NCBI RefSeq assembly: GCF_032144095.1
Contig: NZ_JAVSNJ010000006.1
Span: 76,174-140,173 of the forward strand
Length of the DNA: 64,000 nt
Direction of reading: 5' to 3'
Source: Sphaerochaeta sp032144095
GTDB lineage: Bacteria; Spirochaetota; Spirochaetia; Sphaerochaetales; Sphaerochaetaceae
The translations under genes were made by a program, and so were the position numbers. Position 1 is the first letter of the stretch, and the number at the start of each line of letters is the position of its first letter. Below, piece by piece: positions 16,727 to 25,351 of the stretch. The notes under the pieces were generated by a model. The model did not search any database, was not told the origin of the DNA, and saw nothing but the letters and a program-made list of their open reading frames with translations.

Positions 16727-18490
16727 ATGCTTGATACTGTACGCCAATCATGGAAAACCCTCGTCGAAGAGGAACTCTCTTCCTACGCCACAATGGTTCT
16801 GGGCCAGGAGGTTGCACTACCTCCCCTGACAGTCCAGACCCCTCCGAAGCCCGAATTGGGCGATCTTGCCTTCCCGCTTTTCGCCTATGCGAAATTGCTC
16901 AGGATGGCTCCTCCCATGCTTGCTTCAGAGCTTAAGGCCCGAATTGAAAAGAGGGATGACCGGCCTCTCGGTGAATTGCTTGTGGCAGGTCCCTACCTGA
17001 ATATCCGTATCGACATGAGCGCATTGGCCACCTCCCTCTCCTTTGCAATTGCCAAGGATGGTTCAGCCTATGGTACCAACAACACCCTGGGTGGCAAGCG
17101 CATAACCATTGAGTTCAGCTGTCCCAACACCAACAAGCCCCTCCATCTGGGACATATGCGCAACGACAGCATCGGGGAGAGCATCTCTGCCATCATGAAG
17201 GCCAACGGGGCCCTTGTCCGCAAGGTAAACCTCATAAACAACCGCGGGGTGCACATCTGCAAGTCGATGCTGGCATACCAGAAATTCGGTGAGGGAGAGA
17301 CACCCCAGTCCACCGGCATGAAGGGTGACCATTTTGTAGGCAAGTACTACGTCAAGTTCGCCGCTTGGGCAAAAGAGGACCCCAGTGCCGAGACCCAGGC
17401 CCAGGAGATGCTGCAGAGGTGGGAAGAGGACGATCCTGTGGTGATGGAGCTCTGGCACCTGATGAACAAGTGGACCCTCGATGGTCTGGCTGAAAGCTAC
17501 AAGAACATGGGCATCAGCTTCGACCACTTCTACTATGAATCGGAGACCTACAAGTTTGGCAAGAGTGAGATCCTCAAAGGGTTGGACAGTGGGGTGTTCT
17601 ACCGTGAGGAGGATGGATCGGTTTGGGTCGACCTCGAGTCCATCAAGCTCGACAAGAAGGTCCTGCTTCGCAAGGATGGCACCAGCCTCTACATGACCCA
17701 GGACGTAGGGACTGCCATCATGAGGCACAAGGACTGGCCATTTGACTCCCTCATCTATGTGGTTGCGAGCGAACAGCAGTACCACTTCAAGGTGCTCTTC
17801 CATGTCCTCTCCCTGCTCGGCTACGAGTGGGCCCAGGACCTCCATCACCTCTCCTATGGCATGGTCAACCTGCCAGAGGGAAAGATGAAGAGCAGGGAAG
17901 GCACTGTAGTCGATGCCGATGAGTTGGTCGAGCAGCTGACTGCCCTCGCCCTTGGCGAGATCCGTGCCAAACAGCGGGAAGAGCTGGTAGGGGATGTGGA
18001 GAAGACCTCCTCCTCTATAGCCCTGGGAGCCCTGAACTACTACCTTTTGCAGGTCAATCCCCTGAAGGATATGATCTTCAACCCAGCTGAATCCATCTCG
18101 TTCAATGGCAATACAGGCCCGTATCTGCAGTATATGGGGGCCAGGATCTCCAGCATGCTTCGCAAGTATGAGAGTGAGGGTGGCGATCGGGAGGAGACAG
18201 GCTTCGACAGCAGCTTGCTCACCCTCGGTGACGAGCGTGAGCTGATCAAGCAGATCGCCCTCTATCCTGAGGTGGTTGCCCGCTCGGGTGCTGAGCTCGA
18301 TCCCTCCTTGTTGTGTACCTATCTCTACGATCTTTCCAGGCTGTTCTCCCGCTGGTACCATGACAACCCGGTACTCAAGGCCGGCAGCAAGGAGCTCGTA
18401 CGGGCAAGGATCGAACTATCGGCTATGGTGATGCAGGTGCTCAAGAATGCCTTTGCCCTGGTTGGGATCCCTTTCCTGCACTCTATGTAG
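16727..18490 (+). CDS. argS: Arginyl-tRNA synthetase
   Basis: 587 residues, class I. The N-terminal ArgS-specific domain precedes the HIGH-type signature NKPLHLGHMRNDS, and the KMSK-like loop reads EGKMKSREG. An anticodon-binding DALR domain with the NTGPYLQYMGAR segment closes the protein. It charges tRNA-Arg. ATG 16727 follows AAGGA at 16715-16719. The intergenic stretch contains TATAGT (16690-16695), a possible own promoter. The 3' end converges with the tetR gene, overlapping by 8 bp. Confidence 0.96.
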   Translation: MLDTVRQSWKTLVEEELSSYATMVLGQEVALPPLTVQTPPKPELGDLAFPLFAYAKLLRMAPPMLASELKARIEKRDDRPLGELLVAGPYLNIRIDMSALATSLSFAIAKDGSAYGTNNTLGGKRITIEFSCPNTNKPLHLGHMRNDSIGESISAIMKANGALVRKVNLINNRGVHICKSMLAYQKFGEGETPQSTGMKGDHFVGKYYVKFAAWAKEDPSAETQAQEMLQRWEEDDPVVMELWHLMNKWTLDGLAESYKNMGISFDHFYYESETYKFGKSEILKGLDSGVFYREEDGSVWVDLESIKLDKKVLLRKDGTSLYMTQDVGTAIMRHKDWPFDSLIYVVASEQQYHFKVLFHVLSLLGYEWAQDLHHLSYGMVNLPEGKMKSREGTVVDADELVEQLTALALGEIRAKQREELVGDVEKTSSSIALGALNYYLLQVNPLKDMIFNPAESISFNGNTGPYLQYMGARISSMLRKYESEGGDREETGFDSSLLTLGDERELIKQIALYPEVVARSGAELDPSLLCTYLYDLSRLFSRWYHDNPVLKAGSKELVRARIELSAMVMQVLKNAFALVGIPFLHSM

Positions 18491-19058
18491 GTTGGTAAAG
18501 GGCACAGAAGCCCGTAATGAACTTCTCCTCTCTCCATGGCAGGTCCTCATCCTTTCCGATCAGGACCTTGGTCAGGAGGTTCTGCACCGTTGAGCTGAAC
18601 ATCTCTACAGCCAGGTCCAAGTCCTCGACATCCAGCCTGCCGGTTTCGGCAAGGGCCTCGATAAGGATCCTGCTCTGCCCGTCAAACATCTCCGAAAGGG
18701 TGCTTGCGATGGCCGAGGCCTCGCTGTGGGTCAGCTTCTCCGCTTCGATGATGCTGTAGAACCAGCTCAGGGGTTCGGTCGTATAGACCTCATGCCAGTG
18801 GTCCATCGCCCTGAAGAGGACATCGGTTGCCGCTCCGTTGAGCGGTATGGTTATCTGCTGTTCGTAGGCGAGTTTTGCACAGTAGGCAAAGAGGGAGGAT
18901 ACCATCTCCTGGCGGCTTGCAAAGTGGTGGAATACCGAGGCCTTGGATATGCCGTTCGCTTCTGCCAGCTGGGCGATGGAGACGTTGTCAATCCCGTTTT
19001 TTGCACCCAGTTCCAGGAGGGAAAGGATGAGCTTTTGTTTGGTTGAAGTCGTATGCAT
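18483..19058 (-). CDS. TetR-family transcriptional repressor
   Basis: 191 residues. The N-terminal HTH is typical of TetR (IAQLAEANGISKASVFHHFASRQEM). The C-terminal ligand/dimerisation domain is helical and unassigned. ATG 19058 is chosen because the HTH homology starts a few residues later and the DNA upstream is clearly regulatory: a perfect 14-bp palindrome lies between the -35 and -10 of its promoter, the classic layout for autorepression. It is divergent from rplU. No dedicated efflux gene lies next to it, so other targets must be elsewhere. Confidence 0.9.
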   Translation of the reverse strand: MHTTSTKQKLILSLLELGAKNGIDNVSIAQLAEANGISKASVFHHFASRQEMVSSLFAYCAKLAYEQQITIPLNGAATDVLFRAMDHWHEVYTTEPLSWFYSIIEAEKLTHSEASAIASTLSEMFDGQSRILIEALAETGRLDVEDLDLAVEMFSSTVQNLLTKVLIGKDEDLPWREEKFITGFCALYQPT

Positions 19059-19063
19059 GGCTA

Positions 19064-19093
19064 ATAGTAACCGAACGTTCGGTAGGTTTTCAA
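19064..19093 (-). promoter_or_regulatory. tetR promoter with 14-bp palindromic operator
   Basis: Minus strand: TTGAAA (plus-strand 19088-19093), 18 bp, TACTAT (19064-19069), 5 nt to the ATG. The spacer contains ACCGAACGTTCGGT at 19070-19083, a perfect 14-bp palindrome, so a dimer bound there would block RNA polymerase. Confidence 0.72.
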
Positions 19094-19135
19094 CCTCCTT
19101 TTCTTTGTTTTTCAACAAATTATCCAGAAATATCC

Positions 19136-19165
19136 TTGAAACTTCTCTTTGATGCATGGTATAAG
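19136..19165 (+). promoter_or_regulatory. Promoter of the rplU-rpmA-obgE operon
   Basis: TTGAAA at 19136-19141, 18 bp, TATAAG at 19160-19165. It leaves an approximately 30-nt leader before rplU. It is divergent from the tetR promoter, about 55 bp from the tetR operator. Confidence 0.55.
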
Positions 19166-19202
19166 GATTGAGCACAAACTAAACGTAAGGATGCAAATCG
19201 AT

Positions 19203-19517
19203 ATGTACGCACTTGTAGAGATTCTCGGAAAGCAGTACAAAGCAATCGAAGGCCAGACCGTGCAGGTTGATTATATCGGCCAGCTCGAAGAAGGCGCTTC
19301 GCTTGAGTACGCAACTGTTCTCGCCATTGTGGATGAGGACAATGCAAAGTTTGGCACCCCCTATGTAGCAGATGCTAAGGTCAAAGCGACCCTTGGTGGA
19401 AGCCTGAAGGGTGACAAGATTAGAGTGTTCAAGAAAGAACGCCGCAAAGGATATCGCAGGACCCAGGGTCACAGACAACGATATTCACTGATCACCATTG
19501 ATCAGATCATAGCGTAA
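19203..19517 (+). CDS. rplU: 50S ribosomal protein L21
   Basis: 104 residues, normal for L21. It begins MYALVEILGKQYKA and ends with the basic RRKGYRRTQGHRQ region that contacts 23S rRNA. ATG 19203 is used because the L21 N-terminus starts exactly there; TAAGGA lies 11 nt upstream. It is first gene of the block rplU-rpmA-obgE-nadD-yqeK. The small protease gene prp (ysxB), found between L21 and L27 in many Firmicutes, is absent, consistent with an L27 that has no N-terminal extension. Confidence 0.97.
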   Translation: MYALVEILGKQYKAIEGQTVQVDYIGQLEEGASLEYATVLAIVDEDNAKFGTPYVADAKVKATLGGSLKGDKIRVFKKERRKGYRRTQGHRQRYSLITIDQIIA

Positions 19518-19529
19518 GGAGGAAGGAAA

Positions 19530-19781
19530 ATGGCACATAAGAAAGGTGGCGGAAGCTCCCGCAATGGTCGTGATTCCAACTCACAGCGCTTGGGTGTAAA
19601 ACGTTTCGGTGGACAGCTGGTCAAGGCCGGTGAAATTATCGTGCGTCAGCACGGAACCAAATTCCATCCTGGCGAAAATGCCGGTGTGGGTTCTGACTTT
19701 ACCATTTTTGCAAAGGCTGCTGGTACTGTTCTTTTCCACGTAAGGAAGAACCGCAAGTACATCAGCATCGTAACTGAGTAG
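19530..19781 (+). CDS. rpmA: 50S ribosomal protein L27
   Basis: 83 residues beginning MAHKKGGGSSRNGRDSNSQR, the canonical L27 start with no cleavable extension. Its flexible N-terminus reaches the peptidyl-transferase centre. AAGGAGGAAGG just upstream is a strong SD, and the gap from rplU is only 12 bp. The C-terminal half holds the usual GTVLFHVRKNRKYISI pattern. Confidence 0.98.
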   Translation: MAHKKGGGSSRNGRDSNSQRLGVKRFGGQLVKAGEIIVRQHGTKFHPGENAGVGSDFTIFAKAAGTVLFHVRKNRKYISIVTE

Positions 19782-19824
19782 TTTTAACTACCGAACTGGC
19801 CTTTTGGCCTAAGTAGACGAACGC

Positions 19825-20907
19825 ATGTTTGGATTTTCAGATGAGACCTATATTGATGTTGCCTCCGGAAACGGGGGCAACGGTTGTGTTTCCTTCCGAC
19901 GGGAAAAATATATCCCCAAGGGTGGACCGGACGGTGGCGATGGCGGCCGTGGCGGATCGGTGGTGTTCGTAGTAAAGAACAATCTCAGGACCTTGGGCCA
20001 TCTGAAGATGGTTCGTTCCTATCGGGCTGAAAACGGCCGGAATGGATCCGGGGAGAAGTGCTACGGACGCGATGGAAGGGATGTTGAGATCCCCGTCCCT
20101 CCAGGGACTGTCATCAAGGACCCCCAGACAGGGGCTGTCATCAAGGACCTTACGGGAGAAGAACGTTGGGTCTACCTTACCGGTGGCCGTGGTGGTCAGG
20201 GTAATTTTCACTTCAAGACCTCTATCAGACAGGCCCCCCGTTTTGCCCAACCAGGACAAAAGGGTGAGGAAGCACGCATCGGGGTAGAGCTTCTGGTGCT
20301 CGCCGACATTGGCTTTGTGGGCTTCCCGAATGCGGGTAAGTCCTCCCTGCTCAACATGCTTACCAACGCCCGAACCAAGGTTGCTGGATACCCCTTCACC
20401 ACAAAGATTCCCCAGCTGGGCATGTTCCGCTATGGGGACCACGACATTGTCCTCGCCGACATCCCCGGCCTTATTGAAGGGGCTAGTGAAGGTGCAGGCA
20501 TGGGCATCAAGTTCCTCAGGCATATCAGTCGGACGACAGGTCTGGCATTTCTCATAGACCTCAGTGACGATAGGTATCTCGATGCCTATGAGGTCCTTTG
20601 CAACGAACTTGCATCCTTCGAACCTTTGCTTTTGGAGAAGAAGCAGGTTATTCTTGGTACAAAGCTCGATGAGCCGGGAACCAAGGAACGACTGGTTGAA
20701 TTGCAGGCAAAGTATCCCGACAAAGAGGTGATAGGGTTGTGTGTCTATCTCGATATCGGTATCGAGGAAGTGAAGCAGTCGTTCATCAAGATGGTGGGCG
20801 ATACGGAAAACCCGACGCTGCAGACTCTGAGCGATAACACCGGTGGAGGGTTCACCTCAAATGTGGACCTTGATGCCGAATATCCTGAAGAGCCTTTCGA
20901 AATCTAG
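19825..20907 (+). CDS. obgE: Obg-family GTPase (50S assembly)
   Basis: 360 residues. The N-terminal glycine-rich Obg domain (GNGGNGCVSFRREK, GGPDGGDGGRGG) precedes the G domain with G1 GFPNAGKSSLL, G3 ADIPGLIEGA and G4-like GTKLDEPG. In this family Obg binds the 50S subunit and responds to GTP/ppGpp. No long C-terminal OCT domain is present; the protein ends in a short acidic tail. The order L21-L27-Obg is one of the most conserved in bacteria. Confidence 0.96.
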   Translation: MFGFSDETYIDVASGNGGNGCVSFRREKYIPKGGPDGGDGGRGGSVVFVVKNNLRTLGHLKMVRSYRAENGRNGSGEKCYGRDGRDVEIPVPPGTVIKDPQTGAVIKDLTGEERWVYLTGGRGGQGNFHFKTSIRQAPRFAQPGQKGEEARIGVELLVLADIGFVGFPNAGKSSLLNMLTNARTKVAGYPFTTKIPQLGMFRYGDHDIVLADIPGLIEGASEGAGMGIKFLRHISRTTGLAFLIDLSDDRYLDAYEVLCNELASFEPLLLEKKQVILGTKLDEPGTKERLVELQAKYPDKEVIGLCVYLDIGIEEVKQSFIKMVGDTENPTLQTLSDNTGGGFTSNVDLDAEYPEEPFEI

Positions 20908-20918
20908 GGGGGAGGACG

Positions 20919-21557
20919 GTGGTCAAGCCAGTCTCTACCGCAATGGTAGGGGGAAGTTTCAATCCAGTTCATCTGGGGCATCTCCACCTGGTCCATACGG
21001 TGGTAACCTCCACCCGATATCGTCAATTCATCTTTGTCCCTGTTGCCCAGAATAACTTCAAGCGGGATGCCAGCCTGGTAGAGGCCCATCACCGCCTGAA
21101 CATGCTCAATCTGAGTTTTGCTGCCTACGGGCGTCTCTATCCCGAGGACCCGCCCATTACCCTGGTCAGCGATCCCTGCGAGATCGAGCGCGGTGGGGTC
21201 TCCTACACCTATGATACGGTGAAGGACCTCTACCTGAAGTACAGCATCAGGGGCAGGCTGGGGCTGGTCATGGGGGACGACCTTTTGTCTGACCTTCCCA
21301 AATGGCATGCCTATGAGGAGATGAAGGAACTTGTCTCCTTTGTGGTAATCCGAAGGGACAAGGAAGCCAAGCCATTCCATGACTATGCTGTCGACCTTGA
21401 GTATATTGACAATGCCCGGGTTGAGGACTCTTCCACAGCCATACGGGAAGCATGTGCTTCCTTGGGCAGGGATGAGCCCCTTCCCCAGGATATCCGCTCT
21501 TTGATGAGTGAGGAGGTCGCTGACTATGTTCAGCAGAACAGGTTATATCGCCCTTGA
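20919..21557 (+). CDS. nadD: Nicotinate-nucleotide adenylyltransferase
   Basis: 212 residues from GTG 20919, preceded by GGGGGGAGGAC. The nucleotidyltransferase fold carries GGSFNPVHLGHLHL (the HxGH-type ATP site) and, at the C-terminus, the SSTAIREA motif equivalent to ISSTxIR. It adenylates nicotinate mononucleotide in NAD synthesis. Translationally coupled to yqeK, whose start lies 31 bp inside the 3' end. Confidence 0.93.
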   Translation: MVKPVSTAMVGGSFNPVHLGHLHLVHTVVTSTRYRQFIFVPVAQNNFKRDASLVEAHHRLNMLNLSFAAYGRLYPEDPPITLVSDPCEIERGGVSYTYDTVKDLYLKYSIRGRLGLVMGDDLLSDLPKWHAYEEMKELVSFVVIRRDKEAKPFHDYAVDLEYIDNARVEDSSTAIREACASLGRDEPLPQDIRSLMSEEVADYVQQNRLYRP

Positions 21558-22110
21558 GGAGGAGCTCTCCTCCCTTCTGAGCGAGAAACGTTTTTTGCAC
21601 AGCAAAGCAACTGCCCTCACCTGCGTAAGCCTGGCCGAGCAGTACTGCGAACCGATTGACCCTGGATTGTGCTATCAGGCTGGCCTGGTACACGATATTG
21701 TTCGGCAGTGGGACGCTGAGGCCTTGGTTTCCTATGCACAGAAGTGGCATCTGGACCTTGAAGAAGAGGAGAGGGAGGACCCCGTCCTGTTGCATGGGCC
21801 GGTGGGTGCCCATTTTCTCAGGCAGAAGGGGTATCCTGAAGAACTCTGCCTGGCTGTACGTTACCATACATTGGGAAGCATAGGGATGGGGCGTCTTGGC
21901 CTGGTGTTGTTCATCGCTGACTTCATCGAGCCTGGAAGGACCCACCTTTCGGAGGCTGTCCGAACAGGGTTGCTCTCCTTGCCCTCCCTTGACCTGCTCT
22001 GTTTGCAGATCCTGGAAATGCAGGATGCGTACCTGGCCAGCAACGGGAAGGTTTCAGCCCGTTGCTCAAAGGAGCTTGCGCACTACCTGCTCTCGGGAAA
22101 GATCCTGTGA
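21526..22110 (+). CDS. yqeK: YqeK-type HD-domain hydrolase (predicted Ap4A hydrolase)
   Basis: 194 residues. HD-superfamily metal ligands are visible: an N-terminal His near RFLHSK, AGLVHDIV (the HD pair), HGPVGAHF, and RYHTLGS. YqeK proteins in the conserved nadD-yqeK-rsfS block hydrolyse diadenosine tetraphosphate symmetrically. ATG 21526 follows GGAGG by about 9 nt; the earlier GTG at 21508 has no SD. The stop codon overlaps the next start as GTGA. Confidence 0.88.
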   Translation: MFSRTGYIALEEELSSLLSEKRFLHSKATALTCVSLAEQYCEPIDPGLCYQAGLVHDIVRQWDAEALVSYAQKWHLDLEEEEREDPVLLHGPVGAHFLRQKGYPEELCLAVRYHTLGSIGMGRLGLVLFIADFIEPGRTHLSEAVRTGLLSLPSLDLLCLQILEMQDAYLASNGKVSARCSKELAHYLLSGKIL

Positions 22111-22676
22111 GGCCCTTGCTGCTGCCGCTGTTGCTTACCTTGGTCCTGGGCATCGGCTGTAATGGGGAGACCAAGGAAGCCTATTATGGCTTCTTCGGGC
22201 CGGAAGCCGTGGTTCTGGTCACCGAAGGAAAACACCTGGTGGTCATGAATCTTCCCTCGGCCCTTGTAGAGGGGTATGCAGGGATCAGTGGCCTCGATCG
22301 AAGAGAGGCCGTTGTCGACCTTGTGGGAGTCCCTGCCAAGGCCTACTTCGGAACCGATGAATCCTCCCTTGCCGAGGTCCGATCCCTGGTGTGGACCCTG
22401 GCCAGCGAAGGGGGTCAAATCCCCCGATCAGACATGACCGATGACCAAGGGCTGAACTTTTTGCAAAAGAGTGCAGGACGCTTGAGGAAAACCCCGTTCG
22501 TCAGTACACTGGAAAAGCTTACTGCACTGCCTGACGGGCTCTCCCTATTGGAGGGCATGAAAGTCTGCCACGCATATGATGTCGGGCAGTTCGTTACGAT
22601 TGATACAAACACCGATTGGAAGTGGTTGAAGGAGTACTTGGGCCGATGGCTTGCAGGTGCCTTGCTGCTCGAGTGA
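22107..22676 (+). CDS. Small putative lipoprotein between yqeK and rsfS, possibly a reduced LCP-like domain
   Basis: 189 residues from GTG 22107, which overlaps the yqeK stop (GTGA). The N-terminus is a hydrophobic segment ending LVLGIGC, a plausible though imperfect lipobox. I do not recognise the mature domain with certainty. In several bacteria this slot holds a LytR-CpsA-Psr protein, and the DLVGVPAKAYF stretch faintly resembles the LCP motif that precedes its Arg-rich site. The arginines and the long domain of LCP proteins are not obvious here, so the assignment is weak. Confidence 0.6.
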   Translation: MRPLLLPLLLTLVLGIGCNGETKEAYYGFFGPEAVVLVTEGKHLVVMNLPSALVEGYAGISGLDRREAVVDLVGVPAKAYFGTDESSLAEVRSLVWTLASEGGQIPRSDMTDDQGLNFLQKSAGRLRKTPFVSTLEKLTALPDGLSLLEGMKVCHAYDVGQFVTIDTNTDWKWLKEYLGRWLAGALLLE

Positions 22677-22690
22677 AGGAGAACGATAGA

Positions 22691-23056
22691 ATGAATGAGA
22701 TAGTAGCGGCTAACGCACAAAGGATTGCCCAGTTTCTGGAAGACCACAAGTGCCAGGATATCAATATCCTCGATATTGCAGGGGAGTGTTCCTGGGCTGA
22801 TTGTTTTATCATAGCCACGGTAAACAGTGTCGGTCACCTCAAGGGTGTCGCACATGAGCTGTGGGGTGAGATCAACGACCTTGACCTGCATGTCTCCAAT
22901 CGCCACAAGTCACCCCAGGGTGATGGTTGGGAGCTGATAGACTGTGGTGACATTGTCATCCACCTGATGAGCTCTGAGCTGAGGGATTTCTACTCCCTTG
23001 AGAAGCTCTGGCAAAAAAAAGAACCCAGCAGAATCGAAGAGAGCGAAGAGGCCTAA
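22691..23056 (+). CDS. rsfS: Ribosomal silencing factor RsfS
   Basis: 121 residues with family motifs NILDIAGECSWADCFIIATVNS and GWELIDCGDIVIHLM. RsfS binds L14 on the 50S subunit and blocks subunit joining when nutrients are short. ATG 22691 follows AAGGAGAACG. It closes the obgE-nadD-yqeK operon and is followed at once by a rho-independent terminator. Confidence 0.95.
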   Translation: MNEIVAANAQRIAQFLEDHKCQDINILDIAGECSWADCFIIATVNSVGHLKGVAHELWGEINDLDLHVSNRHKSPQGDGWELIDCGDIVIHLMSSELRDFYSLEKLWQKKEPSRIEESEEA

Positions 23057-23081
23057 GCTTCTCGCAAGGTGCAATGTCCAG

Positions 23082-23113
23082 AAGGTGGTCTGTTAGTTCA
23101 GATCACCTTTTTT
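23082..23113. terminator. Rho-independent terminator after rsfS
   Basis: An 11-bp stem (23082-23092 with 23099-23109, one G-T pair), 6-nt loop, followed on the plus strand by a T-run at 23107-23113. It overlaps the last codons and stop of the convergent MATE gene. Confidence 0.85.
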
Positions 23114-24465
23114 GTTTTCCATTTGTGGCGGGAAAACCTGGTGACAAAGAAGATGCCACGGAAAACCCAGTCGATATACATGCCGAACCAGACACCATAT
23201 ACCCCCATGCCAAGGTAGAAGGAGAATATGTAGCTCAGGCCGACACGGAAGACCCACATGGTGAACATCGAGACGACCATGGTGTATTTCACATCCCCTG
23301 CAGCCCTGAGGAAGTTCGGGACGGTAAAGGCCATTGGCCAGAGGAGGGCCGTGGCTATCATGGCAGTACGTATGATGTTGGTTGCAAGCACCGTCGCTTC
23401 GCCTGAGAGCTGGAAGATGCGCACGATCGGCTCGGCAAAGAGGTAGATGGGCAGAGCCATCAGGGCCATGGAGAGATAGGCAAACAGCAGGAGCTTCTTC
23501 CCATAGTAGACAGCCTGGTCGGGTTTCTTTGCACCGATGCTCTGCCCGATGATGGTGATGGAGGCCATGTTGATCGCCCCTCCCGGTATGTTTGCCATAG
23601 AGGTGACCGATCCTGCAATGGCATTGGCTGCAAGTGCTGCCGTACCGAAGGAGGCTATGAAGCCCTGGACCATGAGCCTGCCGATATGGAAGACACTGCC
23701 CTCAATGCCTGTGGGGACCCCGATCTGCAGGATCTTCTTGACCTTGTCCCAATGCCACTCGAATTTCCATATCTTGTGGATGAAGATGAGGTTCTGCCTG
23801 TTGCTGATCAGAACGAGCATGATCAAAGCAGCAAGCACCCTGCTGAGCATGGTTGCAAGGCCTGCTCCGCTGACTCCCATCTGCATCGAGTAGATGAAAT
23901 AGGCGTTTCCGCCAATGTTGGCGACGTTCATCAGGACGCTGACCATCAGGGAGACCTTGCTGTTGCCCATGGACCTAAAAAGGGCCGCACAGGAGTTGTA
24001 GGATGCCAGGAAGGGCAGCGAGAACAGGATGTAGCGGAAGTATATGGTGCTGTTGCGTAGGACATCAGCCTCGAGGGAACCGAATATCAGGGATATGATC
24101 TTCTCGCGCACAGGCATGCAGAGGGCAAGCATGAGGGTGGAGACGACCAGGGAGAGGATGAGTAGCTGTTTTGCGGCATCGTTTGCTGAAGCATGGTCCC
24201 TCCTGCCAAGATATTGGCTGGCAACAACGGCCCCTCCTGTTGCAAAGGCAGCAAAGAGCTGGATGATGAGAAAGGAAATACCGTCAACGATGCTTACCGC
24301 GCTTACGGCAGCTTCGCCTACTGAGGCAACCATCATGGTATCGGCCATGCCTATGGTCACAGAGAGGAATTGCTCGGCTATCAAGGGGACAATTAGTCTA
24401 AACAGATATTGACGGGAGAACAGGAGCTCCCCGAGAGAGTGTGACGCTGGTGTTTTCACGAACAA
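23098..24465 (-). CDS. MATE-family efflux protein (second of two)
   Basis: 455 residues with twelve predicted helices. The first helix region carries the MATE pattern PLIAEQFLSVTIGMADTMMV. The likely start is TTG 24465 (GTG two codons on is possible), preceded on the minus strand by a purine-rich GAGAAGAGG. It is clearly diverged from the MATE at 7640-9037, not a recent duplicate. It sits downstream of a TrpXYZ-like ABC operon in opposite function (export versus import), but a terminator separates the two. Confidence 0.9.
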   Translation of the reverse strand: MFVKTPASHSLGELLFSRQYLFRLIVPLIAEQFLSVTIGMADTMMVASVGEAAVSAVSIVDGISFLIIQLFAAFATGGAVVASQYLGRRDHASANDAAKQLLILSLVVSTLMLALCMPVREKIISLIFGSLEADVLRNSTIYFRYILFSLPFLASYNSCAALFRSMGNSKVSLMVSVLMNVANIGGNAYFIYSMQMGVSGAGLATMLSRVLAALIMLVLISNRQNLIFIHKIWKFEWHWDKVKKILQIGVPTGIEGSVFHIGRLMVQGFIASFGTAALAANAIAGSVTSMANIPGGAINMASITIIGQSIGAKKPDQAVYYGKKLLLFAYLSMALMALPIYLFAEPIVRIFQLSGEATVLATNIIRTAMIATALLWPMAFTVPNFLRAAGDVKYTMVVSMFTMWVFRVGLSYIFSFYLGMGVYGVWFGMYIDWVFRGIFFVTRFSRHKWKTKKVI

Positions 24466-24489
24466 GACCTCTTCTCCATCTTATGGTTG

Positions 24490-24538
24490 AAAAAATATAA
24501 TGGCAAGAGGGTCTGGCCTATCCACACTCCCTTGCCAT
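24490..24538 (-). terminator. Terminator of the TrpXYZ-like ABC operon
   Basis: Minus-strand hairpin with an 8-bp stem (24531-24538 with 24500-24507) followed by a T-rich run (plus-strand 24490-24499), about 20 bp past the ATPase stop. Confidence 0.75.
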
Positions 24539-24559
24539 GGTGATTTTCCTGCCCAAGGT

Positions 24560-25351
24560 CTAATCTTTGGTAAGCAGGCCCTCGTCACTGGTGAATTCCT
24601 TGTTCCTCAAGTTCTTGAAGAGGCGAACCAGCTCATTGACCGTGAGCCTGGACTTCTCCTCGTCACGTATGTCGAGGATGATGGTCCCCTCATCCATCAT
24701 GATCAGGCGGTTGCCGAAATCGATGGCAAACTGCATGTTATGGGTAACCATGAGGGCTGTCAGCCTGAACTCCTTGATATATCGCTCGGTAAGGTCCATG
24801 ACGATCTGGGCATTCCTTGGGTCCAGGGCAGCGGTGTGTTCGTCGAGCAACACCATCTTGGGCTTGCTCATAACTGTCATCAAAAGGGTGAGGGCCTGTC
24901 GCTGTCCCCCGGAGAGCAGCCCTACATTGTCCTTGAGCCTGTTTTGCAGCCCGATGGGTTCCAGCAGGTGCCTGAACATCTCCCGCTTCTCATTGTTGAG
25001 GCTGATCCTCAGCCCCTTCATCCCTTTGGAGGCTGCTGTGATCATGTTGTCCTCGATGGACATGTTCGCGGCAGTTCCTTTGGTAGGGTCCTGGAAGATC
25101 CTTCCGATGGTCATCGCTCGCCTATACTCGGGGCTATGGGTTACATCGGTTCCGTCAAAGATGATCTTCCCGCTGGTAAGAGGGTAGGTGCCACTGATCA
25201 GGTTGAAGAGCGTTGACTTGCCAGACCCGTTCGAGCCTACCACACATACCACATCTTCCTTGTTTACATGCAGGCTCACATCGTCAAGGGCCATTTTCTC
25301 ATTGACCGTCCCCGGGTAGAATACCTTGGTCATATTGGTAATGTCTAACAT
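24560..25351 (-). CDS. ABC importer ATPase, TrpZ-like (COG1101-type)
   Basis: 263 residues. Walker A is VGSNGSGKSTLF, the signature reads LLSGGQRQALTLLM, Walker B is MVLLDEHTAALDP, and the switch His lies in VTHNM. The Glu in DEH and the LSGGQ-type signature indicate an active ATPase. It belongs with the upstream permease (start and stop overlap by one base) and the PF04392-type binding proteins. In Streptococcus this system imports tryptophan; ligand here is unproven. Confidence 0.9.
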   Translation of the reverse strand: MLDITNMTKVFYPGTVNEKMALDDVSLHVNKEDVVCVVGSNGSGKSTLFNLISGTYPLTSGKIIFDGTDVTHSPEYRRAMTIGRIFQDPTKGTAANMSIEDNMITAASKGMKGLRISLNNEKREMFRHLLEPIGLQNRLKDNVGLLSGGQRQALTLLMTVMSKPKMVLLDEHTAALDPRNAQIVMDLTERYIKEFRLTALMVTHNMQFAIDFGNRLIMMDEGTIILDIRDEEKSRLTVNELVRLFKNLRNKEFTSDEGLLTKD

